Below, piece by piece: positions 17,513 through 25,817 of a stretch of DNA of 64,000 bases. This DNA is from CAZHZT01 sp964537285 (GTDB lineage Bacteria > Bacteroidota > Bacteroidia > Chitinophagales > Saprospiraceae). The DNA is taken from positions 1-64,000 of the forward strand of contig CAZHZT010000008.1 of assembly GCA_964537285.1 (NCBI GenBank), read 5' to 3'. Under the pieces are notes generated by a model. The model was not told the origin of the DNA. It searched no databases and saw only the letters and a list, made by a program, of their open reading frames with translations. Made by a program: the position numbers and the translations under genes. Position 1 is the first letter of the stretch; each line of letters opens with the position of its first letter.

Positions 17513-17699
17513 TAAGTAGTTCGCGGAAATAGACTATATAAATAATCTTTGCCCTCTGTAGAAGCATTTTTTGCTTGGAGATCGACACTTTTTTGGGATT
17601 TTTCGAAGAAAAATCCCAAAAAAGTGTCGATCTCCAACTCAAAAACCTTCCTGCCAAGGGCATCGATAGTTTATTCAGTTTAATTCCGCGAACTACTTA
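17513..17699. repeat. Family C element, copy 1 (187 bp)
   Basis: Ends TAAGTAGTTCGCGGAA and the complement of AATTCCGCGAACTACTTA. In the middle is a perfect 28-bp stem (GGAGATCGACACTTTTTTGG...) around GAA. The same element lies at 23745 in the other orientation. Short ORFs in it are artefacts. It sits between gldL and gldK. Confidence 0.9.
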
Positions 17700-17779
17700 A
17701 ATTGCGGAAAGCAAAAGATTATATTACTTAGATGCCTTTGTGGCTGAAAACACTAAAATATATAAGCTGCGATTCATTT

Positions 17780-17816
17780 AATCGGGCGAAATACTTTTTT
17801 TGTATTTCGCCCGATT
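17780..17816. terminator. Hairpin downstream of gldK
   Basis: Perfect 15-bp stem AATCGGGCGAAATAC with a T-rich loop, 85 bp after the end of gldK. The T-run follows on the plus strand, so its terminator role for gldK is uncertain. Confidence 0.55.
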
Positions 17817-17901
17817 TTATTTTATCCTCAAAATTCAGACAATTTAGTTTCCTGATTCAGGAAATTGAATAGGTAGGAACTATTAACTTTATCTCTTAGC
17901 T

Positions 17902-19137
17902 CTAGAAATCATTAATAGAGCGGCCTAAGAAAGTTAGCACACTACGGAATCCTATGTAAGATTTTGTTGTATCCTGAAATTCCCAATGTCTGGTACCTGT
18001 TTGTAGGAAATGATGAATATCTTTCCATGATCCACCACGAATAACTTTTCTGTACTGAGCCAATTTATCACCAGGTTGTACATCGTAGCGTAAATCCGGG
18101 TTCAGATCGTGGATAAATGCGTAAGAGTTTTCATCAAAGGCAGTTGATGTCCATTCAGCAACATTCCCCGACATGTTGTAGAGACCATAGTCGTTCGGGA
18201 AATAAGCATCCGCTTTCACCGTATATTGGCCACCGTCTTCAGGGTAGTTACCACGGCCAGGTTTAAAGTTGGCCAACAAACATCCCTTAGAATTACGGAT
18301 GTAGTAAGCCCCCCATGGATAAGGAGCGTTTTCATGACCACCTCTTGCAGCGTATTCCCATTCATGCTCAGTAGGCAAGCGGAAATCTTCAGTGTTCAAT
18401 TCTGCATCCTGATATTTATTCCATAGCATTGTACGCCAGAAGCAGAAAGCATTGGCGTCTTTCCAATCCACACCTACTACAGGATAATCATCGAAAGCAG
18501 GATGCCAGAAGTAATTTCTGGTCATAGGCTCATTGTAGGAGTAAGCAAAGTCGCGAACCCAGCAAAGTGTATCAGGGTAGATATGCGTCTCTTCTGTACG
18601 TATGAAAGAAGTTCTATTTTTTCCTGTTTTGTTATGCGCAGCAGCTTGCCAATCATACCAAGAGTACTTGTACATGTACTGTCTGGTGTCTAATTCGCGT
18701 TTCCCGGCAAAACGCTCGTCACCTTGGTAATACATGTCTTCCAGGTCTTCAGATTCCCAGTCGATTTCGGCATCCCAGTCGATGCGGTCAACGTCTTCCC
18801 CTTCGATATAGTGATCGAGGAGAGCGTGAGCGATGGAATCACGTACCCAATAAACGAATTGACGATATTCATTATTGGTGATTTCTGTGTCGTCCATGTA
18901 GAAACCGGATATAGAAACCGTTTTTGGACGTTGGATTAGTGTACGGCTTACGTCCTGATCACTAGGACCAATGTGCAAAGTACCAGACGGTACATAAACC
19001 ATACCATAAGGGTTAATACCCTTCCAGATTGGGCGCTTAAGCACCCCAATCAACTGGCCGCTTTGGCCGGTGCCGCAAGCAGTTGATAGAATTGCAATTA
19101 CAGCAAGAACCAGAGAAAGTTTTCCTAATTTTTTCAT
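17902..19137 (-). CDS. gldK: T9SS / gliding lipoprotein GldK (PorK)
   Basis: Outer-membrane lipoprotein of 411 aa forming the T9SS ring with GldN. Signal peptide with lipobox LSTAC (Cys21); the body is the formylglycine-generating-enzyme/sulfatase-modifying fold used structurally in GldK, with VYVPSGTLHIGPSDQD, GFYMDDTEITNNEYRQFV, PTEHEWEYAARGG, NMSGNVAEWTS and VIRGGSWKD. About 540 bp upstream separate it from sprF, again filled with a palindrome. Confidence 0.96.
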   Translation of the reverse strand: MKKLGKLSLVLAVIAILSTACGTGQSGQLIGVLKRPIWKGINPYGMVYVPSGTLHIGPSDQDVSRTLIQRPKTVSISGFYMDDTEITNNEYRQFVYWVRDSIAHALLDHYIEGEDVDRIDWDAEIDWESEDLEDMYYQGDERFAGKRELDTRQYMYKYSWYDWQAAAHNKTGKNRTSFIRTEETHIYPDTLCWVRDFAYSYNEPMTRNYFWHPAFDDYPVVGVDWKDANAFCFWRTMLWNKYQDAELNTEDFRLPTEHEWEYAARGGHENAPYPWGAYYIRNSKGCLLANFKPGRGNYPEDGGQYTVKADAYFPNDYGLYNMSGNVAEWTSTAFDENSYAFIHDLNPDLRYDVQPGDKLAQYRKVIRGGSWKDIHHFLQTGTRHWEFQDTTKSYIGFRSVLTFLGRSINDF

Positions 19138-19372
19138 TTTAACACCCGAGTTTTCCTTCGATTTAAAAATGCTCTTCTAAAGGTGGCTGTAAATATAGCC
19201 TATTAGAAGTTTTATCAAAAATAAAATGTGTTAATTAACACGAATCGCCTAATTTGTGACAAAATTGCCCTTCAGAAACGTGCGAATAGGATGGTAAAGT
19301 ATGAAGAAAGCATAATTTAATTGATATTTTTAACAAATTCATAAGAATACTTTAACCGTCAGCCTATTTGAA

Positions 19373-19533
19373 TTATTCTGTGGATGCTGGGAGGTATTTC
19401 ATTTTGTCGCTGTTCTTGAGAATGTGTTTTCTTTAGAGAGAGGCACGCGGCAGCGTGCCTCTCTCTAAAAATAACCTCTTCTCTTGCCGGCAGCGACAAA
19501 ATGAAATGCACCCATCAAGCATCTGCAGAATAA
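19373..19533. repeat. Nested 160-bp palindrome between sprF and gldK
   Basis: Outer arms contain GGTATTTCATTTTGTCGCTG and CAGCGACAAAATGAAATGC; inside is a perfect 17-bp stem TTTAGAGAGAGGCACGC with a GGCA loop (19432-19469). The rest of the 540-bp gap is AT-rich and shows nothing else. Confidence 0.75.
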
Positions 19534-19679
19534 GCTTATTGCCTACAAAAATGTTATCTGTCTTTAAATTTGCTTTCTCAGAGAGGGATTAACAAAAGAA
19601 CTATCTATCAGCAGCTACAGAACAAGTCTATTGTACCGGAGCATACTGATTGATTAAAATCCTTTGAAGCGATGCAAAG

Positions 19680-20663
19680 TTATAAAAATCTTGGATTATA
19701 AATAATTTTTGGCAATTTACCTTTACCAATTGGCTTATTCAGGTTAAAATTTAACATTATTTCATGAGATCCATCATTGGCATTTCTCAGACCATTTAGC
19801 GATAAGTCATACCCGTACCCCAGTGTGAAATTCTGATTTAACCTCATTCCTGCGAGAATCACCACTGCATCTAGTGTATTGGAATCATTCCCTCTTACCG
19901 ATGCTCCTCCAAAAAAAGTATCCAGGTACGAAAATCTTGCAGTAGCCTCAAGTTGGAGTTGAACCCCATCCGTTCTCATTAGAGCAGAAGGGTAAAGTTC
20001 CAGGACATCGCTCAATGGAAGATTTAGCATAGTATTCACAGTGTAATTTCTTTTATAACGGAAATCTGACGGGCTACTGAACCCATAATCAATTGAGGGC
20101 TCTAACAGGTTTTGTATTGCTGCGCCGATCTCAAAGGCAGGCGTTTTGAAATACAAACCCGCGCTGAAGTTGGGTGTCATGCCACTTACACCTCCCAGGG
20201 GAAGGTTGTCATCGTTGTGTGTAAAGACACCTCCTTCTTGATAGTCCCCATCAGGTGCCCGCAAGATGCTCCCGTCAAGGCGCCTTTGAATAAAGCCTGC
20301 TGAAAACCCTAATGCCAATACACTTTCTTCGCCAACAGAAACTCTCTGGCTGTAGGAGGCTGAAAAACTCATTTGTTCGTTAGCTCCTATGGATTCGTTC
20401 TCAAAATTCAAGCCAATTCCCCCTCCGGTGTAATAAAGTGGCATGTGGGCATTTAGTGCCTGGGTTTCCGGGGCTCCTTCAAAGTTAACCCACTGAAGGC
20501 GATAGATCCCCGTCATGCTCAATGATTCATCCATACCAGCGTAAGCCGGATTGTATTGATAGGGGTTAAGCATATAAAAATTATATAACGATAGTTGTTG
20601 TGCTTCACTATTGGATATTATTCCAATTATGAATAGCAGGTATAAATAAGTTTTTCTTTTCAT
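19680..20663 (-). CDS. PorP/SprF-family T9SS membrane protein
   Basis: Outer-membrane beta-barrel of 327 aa with signal peptide (ending SEAQ) and the family start YNFYMLNPYQYNPAYAG. The last strands end KGKLPKIIYNPRFL. PorP/SprF proteins anchor or assist cargo in type IX secretion; many genomes have several. Its place just upstream of gldK matches the porP-porK-porL-porM-porN order, supporting this one as the PorP of the core machine. Confidence 0.93.
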   Translation of the reverse strand: MKRKTYLYLLFIIGIISNSEAQQLSLYNFYMLNPYQYNPAYAGMDESLSMTGIYRLQWVNFEGAPETQALNAHMPLYYTGGGIGLNFENESIGANEQMSFSASYSQRVSVGEESVLALGFSAGFIQRRLDGSILRAPDGDYQEGGVFTHNDDNLPLGGVSGMTPNFSAGLYFKTPAFEIGAAIQNLLEPSIDYGFSSPSDFRYKRNYTVNTMLNLPLSDVLELYPSALMRTDGVQLQLEATARFSYLDTFFGGASVRGNDSNTLDAVVILAGMRLNQNFTLGYGYDLSLNGLRNANDGSHEIMLNFNLNKPIGKGKLPKIIYNPRFL

Positions 20664-20705
20664 AGCAAATATCTTTGGATGATTTAGGACCGTTTAGAAT
20701 GTTTA

Positions 20706-20728
20706 GTTCTTTGACAAATTGTGTAGAA
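20706..20728 (+). repeat. Family B half-end
   Basis: GTTCTTTGACAAATTGTG in the gap between sprF and the DUF255 gene, followed by a small hairpin (TAGAATGTTTAAGAACA / TGAACATTCTA). Confidence 0.55.
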
Positions 20729-20801
20729 TGTTTAAGAACAATTATTTTCCTGAACATTCTAAACTTCTCTAAACCTATTAAGCTTTATAAAAAACAATAA
20801 T

Positions 20802-22850
20802 TTACCTCATTAATTGTTTAAACTCTTCAATATTTCCGACGGGACGCTGACAACTATAGTTTTGACAAAGATAAATCGCCGGCTTACCTGATGGTAAAGC
20901 TGTTTTTGCTTTTAACAATGGATACTCCTCGTTCTCGTTCTCCGATGCCATTTGCACTGCATTAGGGAGGTATAGTTGGGAATAGATTTGATCAATAATA
21001 CTGCTTGCATCCGGACCCACTACAGCTACTTCTCTGAAAGGAAATACTTCCGCCTGGATTTCTATTGCCCAGTAGGAGAACGAATTTGTGTAGCGTTCTA
21101 CACTTTCTTTCATAGCGATTAGCATATTAAGCGAACGATCCATGAAATCTGCTTTGTCAAATAATATACCCAGGCGCTTCAGATTGGCAGCCATCACGGC
21201 ATTTCCTGACGGGATAGAAGAATCATACACTTCTTTTTTACGAACAATAAGGTCCGTCTGGTCGAATGCCGTGTAATAGAACAGGTTCCCTTCCGGGTCT
21301 TTAAATAATTCCAGGGTTTTTTCCGTTAGCGCCAGGGCTTTATCTAGGTATTGAGTATCTGAGCTGATTTCGTAACCTTCGATCAAAGCATTTATGAAGA
21401 AGGCATAATCTTCCAGAAAAGCGCCGGGCTTTCCTTTTCCATCTTTATAGGCATGGATCAGTTTTCCGTTGTCATCTCTCATATTGTTCCATAGGAATTC
21501 CAGACTATTCAGGGCAGCTTCTTTGTACGTTGGGTTGTTTATTGCTTTGTAAGCCTGGGCATAAGCAATTATTTGCAATGCATTCCAACTGAGCAGGATT
21601 TTATCATCAAGGCCGGGACGGATTCTTTGATCACGAAGCTGAAGTAATTGTTCTTTAACTTCGCTTATAAAAGTTTGAAGGGTTTCTAATTCAATACCCA
21701 GTTCTGCAGCAACCTCTTCAGCAGAGCGGGATTGAAATAGGATGTTTTGCCCCTCCCAGTTTCCTTCTTCGGTAATATTGTAAAGCTTGCAAAACCATTC
21801 TGCTTTTTCTCCAAGAGCTTCTTGAATTTCATTCTTGCTCCAGACGTAGAACTTGCCTTCTACTTCTTCTGAGTCAGCGTCTAAAGCAGAATAGAAACCA
21901 CCTTTAGAATCGGTCATTTCCCTGTTGATGTAGGTCAACGTTTCTTCAATCGTAGTTTTTAGCCAGGGTTCGGAAGTGACGATGTAGGCTTTGGCCATGA
22001 GGGCCACCAGAAGGGCATTATCGTAGAGCATCTTTTCAAAATGGGGAATAAGCCAGGCCTTATCAGTGGTATATCTGGCAAAGCCACCTCCCAAGTGATC
22101 ATAAATACCTCCGTTGATCATTTTTTGCAATGAAAAGAGAAGGTGGTCGAGGGCTGGTTGGTGGTTTGTATAGTGGGCATGGTTGAGCAAAAAAGTAAGG
22201 GCCATAGTTCCGGGAAACTTAGGAGCTCCTCCAAAACCACCGTATTCTTTGTCAAAATCAGCTTCTAATTTTGTATAAAGTTTTTCAATATAATCCTTGC
22301 CAAAAGGTTGTTGACCATCATTTAAAGCTAATTGGTCGTTTATGAAGCGGTCATCTCCGTTTTCTATTACTTCTACCAGTCGATTGGCCTGCGTTTCTAC
22401 TACATCTCGTTTTTCAGTAAATGTATTTTTTAGATGCATAAGAAGCTGGAGCCACGATGGCCTGTTGTGAGCGGGCATCGGTGGGAAATAAGTTCCTCCG
22501 TAAAACGGGCGGCCATCAGGAGTAAGAAAGCAATTTAATGGCCAGCCTCCTGCTCCTGTGATTACCTGTACTGCATACATATATATATTATCGATGTCTG
22601 GTCGTTCTTCCCGGTCAATTTTGATATTAACAAAATGTTCGTTCATAAAGTCCGCTACTTCCTTATCTTCAAAAGATTCTCTTTCCATCACATGGCACCA
22701 ATGGCAGGTAGAGTACCCTATGCTAACCAAAATTGGTTTGTCTTCTTTTTGAGCTTTAGTTAAAGCTTCTTCGCCCCAAGGGTACCAATCAACGGGGTTA
22801 TGGGCGTGTTGAAGAAGGTATGGACTACTTTCGTATTGTAAACAATTCAT
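20802..22850 (-). CDS. DUF255 thioredoxin-fold protein (YyaL/SSP411-like)
   Basis: Protein of 682 aa. The N-terminal DUF255 domain starts LQYESSPYLLQHAHNPVDWYPWGEEAL and contains the thioredoxin-like STCHWCHVMERESF (CxxC) and VNIKIDREERPDID. An (alpha/alpha)6 barrel-like region follows (GGIYDHLGGGFARYTTD, LIPHFEKMLYDNALL, FYSALDADSEEVEGKFYVW). Found in all domains of life; enzymatic role unclear. The start gives a standard-length protein. The hydrolase gene upstream is 98 bp away on the same strand. Confidence 0.94.
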   Translation of the reverse strand: MNCLQYESSPYLLQHAHNPVDWYPWGEEALTKAQKEDKPILVSIGYSTCHWCHVMERESFEDKEVADFMNEHFVNIKIDREERPDIDNIYMYAVQVITGAGGWPLNCFLTPDGRPFYGGTYFPPMPAHNRPSWLQLLMHLKNTFTEKRDVVETQANRLVEVIENGDDRFINDQLALNDGQQPFGKDYIEKLYTKLEADFDKEYGGFGGAPKFPGTMALTFLLNHAHYTNHQPALDHLLFSLQKMINGGIYDHLGGGFARYTTDKAWLIPHFEKMLYDNALLVALMAKAYIVTSEPWLKTTIEETLTYINREMTDSKGGFYSALDADSEEVEGKFYVWSKNEIQEALGEKAEWFCKLYNITEEGNWEGQNILFQSRSAEEVAAELGIELETLQTFISEVKEQLLQLRDQRIRPGLDDKILLSWNALQIIAYAQAYKAINNPTYKEAALNSLEFLWNNMRDDNGKLIHAYKDGKGKPGAFLEDYAFFINALIEGYEISSDTQYLDKALALTEKTLELFKDPEGNLFYYTAFDQTDLIVRKKEVYDSSIPSGNAVMAANLKRLGILFDKADFMDRSLNMLIAMKESVERYTNSFSYWAIEIQAEVFPFREVAVVGPDASSIIDQIYSQLYLPNAVQMASENENEEYPLLKAKTALPSGKPAIYLCQNYSCQRPVGNIEEFKQLMR

Positions 22851-22948
22851 AAATACGGTTTTGCTTATATTAGGAAAAGGTGAAGGATGAAAGGTTGATT
22901 GTCTTCTTATTAACTTAAATATCTATCATTCTGTTTACTAAAAGAATC

Positions 22949-23713
22949 TTAAATTGTAATCCGGAGGCCATCATGCGCAAGCATAACATTTTCGGGAAGA
23001 GAATCATTGATAGCCGCAGTTAGTCCCATAGCATGGCTTACATGAGTAAAATAGGCTTTTTCAGGTGCGATGATCTCTACAATCTCGAGCGCTTCCTTCA
23101 GGTTTAGGTGGGAGTAATGAGGATCGTGGCGCAATGCATTTAGAACGAGCACTTTAGTGCCTTTGACCTTTTCCAATTCTTGATCGGCAATGGATTTGGC
23201 ATCTGTAATATAGGTGAAATCACCGATGCGAAATCCTAAAACCGGCATTTTACCGTGAATGACTTCTATTGGGATAATTTTTACTACATCAACATCAAAG
23301 GCATTGTTCTTTGATATAGTGTGCAGGTGGAAGCCCGGGGCACCGGGGTAGGGATTCGGATCAAAGGCATACGCAAAGCGGGTCTTCAGACTTTTCTGTA
23401 CTCCGGAAGTCGCAAATATGGGCATCTTGGTGCGGGTTATAAAATTAAAGGGACGGACATCGTCGAGGCCTATAATATGGTCATTATGCTCATGGGTGAT
23501 CAGAATGGCATCCAGTTTAGAGATTTGTTCGCGCAACATTTGCTGGCGAAAATCAGGCCCTGCATCTACCACAATATTAGAGCCTTGCACTTCCATGAAT
23601 ATTGATGTACGCAAACGTTTATCGCGGGGATCTTCAGAGCGGCAGACTTCGCACTTACATCCAATTACAGGGACTCCCTGTGAAGTTCCCGTGCCTAGAA
23701 AAATAATTTTCAA
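22949..23713 (-). CDS. PhnP-like MBL-fold metal hydrolase
   Basis: Protein of 254 aa. FLGTGTSQGVPVIGCKCEVC supplies the structural zinc cysteines typical of PhnP, and ITHEHNDHIIGLDD is the catalytic HxHxDH. Further metal ligands are in TYITDAKS and YFTHVSHAMG. Relatives hydrolyse cyclic phosphates; the substrate here is unknown, as there are no phosphonate genes nearby. Upstream lies a family C element. Confidence 0.92.
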   Translation of the reverse strand: MKIIFLGTGTSQGVPVIGCKCEVCRSEDPRDKRLRTSIFMEVQGSNIVVDAGPDFRQQMLREQISKLDAILITHEHNDHIIGLDDVRPFNFITRTKMPIFATSGVQKSLKTRFAYAFDPNPYPGAPGFHLHTISKNNAFDVDVVKIIPIEVIHGKMPVLGFRIGDFTYITDAKSIADQELEKVKGTKVLVLNALRHDPHYSHLNLKEALEIVEIIAPEKAYFTHVSHAMGLTAAINDSLPENVMLAHDGLRITI

Positions 23714-23744
23714 AATATGTGATTTATTTCAAAGAGTTTTTCCT

Positions 23745-23931
23745 TAAGTAGTTCACGGAATTAAACTGAATAAACTATCGATGCCCTTGGCAGGAAGGTT
23801 TTTGAGTTGGAGATCGACACTTTTTTGGGATTTTTCGAAGAAAAATCCCAAAAAAGTGTCGATCTCCAAGCAAAAAATGCTTCTACAGAGGACAAAGATT
23901 ATTTATATATTCTATTTCCGTGAACTCCTTA
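23745..23931. repeat. Family C element, copy 2 (187 bp)
   Basis: Reverse-oriented near-identical copy of the element at 17513, with the same perfect 28-bp central stem. It abuts family A copy 5. Confidence 0.9.
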
Positions 23932-23972
23932 AACATGAGTCATTCCGAATTTTCGGAATGACTCATGTTTAA
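23929..23972. repeat. Family A palindrome, copy 5, with compensated change
   Basis: Here ATTCCGAA replaces ATCCCGAA and the opposite arm changes too (TTCGGAAT), so the stem is kept. It is 21 bp from the end of the small minus-strand gene. Confidence 0.85.
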
Positions 23973-23992
23973 GAAGCCCCCTTTGGGTTAGA

Positions 23993-24262
23993 TTATCCGT
24001 TTTTTTCAATAATTAGCTGATAAAACTTTAGTTCTTTGGGAGGCAATGATTCCGTATCAATTTGAATGATACTGAGAATATCGAGCAAACAGTTGATCCG
24101 TGCTTCCGTATCAAAAAATTTATTGATTACGGCAATTTTCTTATTTTCGACAATACAATAACCCGATTGAAAGTTACCTTTTTCAAAGCGGATTTGATAT
24201 CCAATGGCTTCAAATAAACTTTCTATTTTTTTTAGTGTATTTTTGGTGTATTTTAATTCCAT
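23993..24262 (-). CDS. Conserved small hypothetical protein
   Basis: Protein of 89 aa without signal peptide or membrane helix. The sequence (LKKIESLFEAIGYQIRFEKGNFQSGYC, then VINKFFDTEARINCLLDIL) looks like a compact alpha/beta domain; I recall similar short proteins in many Bacteroidota, of unknown function. Single gene flanked by repeats on both sides. Confidence 0.75.
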   Translation of the reverse strand: MELKYTKNTLKKIESLFEAIGYQIRFEKGNFQSGYCIVENKKIAVINKFFDTEARINCLLDILSIIQIDTESLPPKELKFYQLIIEKNG

Positions 24263-24302
24263 ATATTAATACAATTTAGTGCACAAAGTTTAATAAATTA
24301 TC

Positions 24303-24325
24303 TTTCTTTGACAAATTGTGTAGTG
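24303..24325 (+). repeat. Family B half-end
   Basis: TTCTTTGACAAATTGTGTAG 40 bp upstream of the small gene, followed 30 bp later by the truncated family D copy. Confidence 0.55.
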
Positions 24326-24352
24326 TGAAACATTCCATCACAATTTTATTTT

Positions 24353-24396
24353 AGGGATTAGGCAATTAATAAGCTACCCAAATTTTGGCAAGTAAT
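24353..24396 (+). repeat. Family D element, left end only
   Basis: AGGGATTAGGCAATTAATAA and the following 20 bp match the element at 3673 almost exactly, then the match stops a few bases before a complete family B element. Confidence 0.7.
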
Positions 24397-24404
24397 TTTT
24401 TTTC

Positions 24405-24513
24405 GTTCTTTGACAAATTGTGTGGAACTTCAAAATGATAAGCCTTGAATGCCCTTGTGGCTGAAAGGCTTATCATTTTGAAGTTCCATTTTCAACAATT
24501 TATGTCAAAGAAC
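24405..24513. repeat. Family B element, copy 1
   Basis: 109 bp palindrome: GTTCTTTGACAAATTGTG, then GGAACTTCAAAATGATAAG, a GCCCTTGTGGC centre, and the complement back to GTCAAAGAAC. It lies 23 bp before the beta-barrel gene. Confidence 0.9.
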
Positions 24514-24536
24514 TTAATTTTTTAAAATTGGAATAA

Positions 24537-25205
24537 ATGAATCGTTTCTTTGTATTACTAATTTTATTTTTTGCGATAGGCCATGCTGCCTATGGGCAAA
24601 GTCAAAGGTTTAAAGCAGGAATTACGGGTGGTTTCAATGCTGCTCAAATTAGGGGGGATGAATCTGCGGGTTATAATCGATTAGGGTTGACTGGTGGTTT
24701 GGTCGGAGTCGTAATTATCAACGACAGGGTAGAACTAAGTACTGAAATTTTGTACAGCCAGAGAGGGAGTAGTGAAGAATTGATCTCTGGTTCGGAAGAA
24801 GTAGCAGAAAAGATTAAACTTACGTATGTTGAGATCCCCTTGCTGTTTCATTTTTATGATTGGCTTTCTTCAGACGGGGAATACTACCAGCTTCAATTTA
24901 CGGGAGGTTTTAGTTACGGCCGGTTGTTACAAGCGAAGATAAATGCTGCTTCCGAGCATTTTCCTTTGGTGCAAACTTCAATAAATCCGGATGATGAATT
25001 TTTTCGCTTTGAAGAATCGCTGAATCAAAACGACTTTGCTTTGGTGTTGGGGGCTAGTTTTTATATTAATCCACAGTTTGGCTTGAATCTGAGATATAAT
25101 AGGTCTTTAAATCTCCTTTATGACAATAGCAAGGAAGGCAATAATGTTGGCTTAGATTCGCTTAGAGGTTTTTTCCTGAGTTTCAAGGCGTTTTATTTGT
25201 TTTAA
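24537..25205 (+). CDS. Outer-membrane beta-barrel protein (PorT-like)
   Basis: Protein of 222 aa with signal peptide (ending AAYGQ) and alternating strands: RFKAGITGGFNAAQIRGDE, ELSTEILYSQRGS, LTYVEIPLLFHFY, LVLGASFYINPQFGLNLRYNRSL, ending in aromatic LSFKAFYLF as outer-membrane barrels do. It matches the PorT / OMP_b-brl_2 pattern. Members of this large family are mostly of unknown role. The lipoprotein gene follows after 49 bp. Confidence 0.88.
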   Translation: MNRFFVLLILFFAIGHAAYGQSQRFKAGITGGFNAAQIRGDESAGYNRLGLTGGLVGVVIINDRVELSTEILYSQRGSSEELISGSEEVAEKIKLTYVEIPLLFHFYDWLSSDGEYYQLQFTGGFSYGRLLQAKINAASEHFPLVQTSINPDDEFFRFEESLNQNDFALVLGASFYINPQFGLNLRYNRSLNLLYDNSKEGNNVGLDSLRGFFLSFKAFYLF

Positions 25206-25254
25206 GCAGCTAAATATTCATTAACTTAGATTCCAGAGCACTAATTTTTTTTCA

Positions 25255-25755
25255 ATGCGTCATTTAATTTACTTTGTTTTTTTATCATTCCTGTTTGCTT
25301 GTGGAAATGCAGGCAGTAATGAGCAGGCCGTTAATTCCGGAGAGAAAGTTACTGCACCTGATCAAGGGGCTCAGGCACAACAAAATCATACAGGGACGAA
25401 ATATCCTAGTATTAGTATGGAAGCAGCTCAAAACTTGTGGAATAACTGCGATTATATTGATGTCATCTTCTATGATCTTCCGATAAGTATGAGTCAGGAT
25501 CAGAAGAGTGATATTCAGTCAATGATTCAGTTCATTTCGGATTCACCGGCGGTTATCTATCCACATTGTAAGCCTATTGGCCGGATTTTCTTCCAAAAAG
25601 AGGCCAATGATTTAGCTGTTGCGGATTTTTACCTGGAAAATGGGTGTAATGCGTTTGTTTTTCTGGAAAATGAAAAACCTACTCACGGTAATTTAATTAC
25701 AGAATCCGGGCTACAGTATTTCAAGAAGATATTGGCGAAAGTTCCTAAGTTTTAA
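25255..25755 (+). CDS. Putative lipoprotein
   Basis: Protein of 166 aa with signal peptide and lipobox (FLFAC, Cys16), then a Gln/Asn/Ala-rich linker and a domain from about residue 50 (YPSISMEAAQNLWNNCDYIDVIFYDLPISMSQ). Several Cys (in NNCDY, PHCKP, NGCNA) could form disulphides. Not recognised beyond that. Same strand as the barrel gene before and the HTTM gene after. Confidence 0.75.
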   Translation: MRHLIYFVFLSFLFACGNAGSNEQAVNSGEKVTAPDQGAQAQQNHTGTKYPSISMEAAQNLWNNCDYIDVIFYDLPISMSQDQKSDIQSMIQFISDSPAVIYPHCKPIGRIFFQKEANDLAVADFYLENGCNAFVFLENEKPTHGNLITESGLQYFKKILAKVPKF

Positions 25756-25817
25756 GCTCGGTAGACTCTTCATATTACACTATTATTTCAGAATAAAGTC
25801 TACTTTATTAAAGCCAT

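Noticed and set aside
17412..17663. ORF beginning MPLAGRFLSWRSTLFWDF, also at 23781
   Set aside because: The same reading appears in both copies of family C because the element is repeated; it crosses the inner stem and leaves the element on one side, so it is not a gene.
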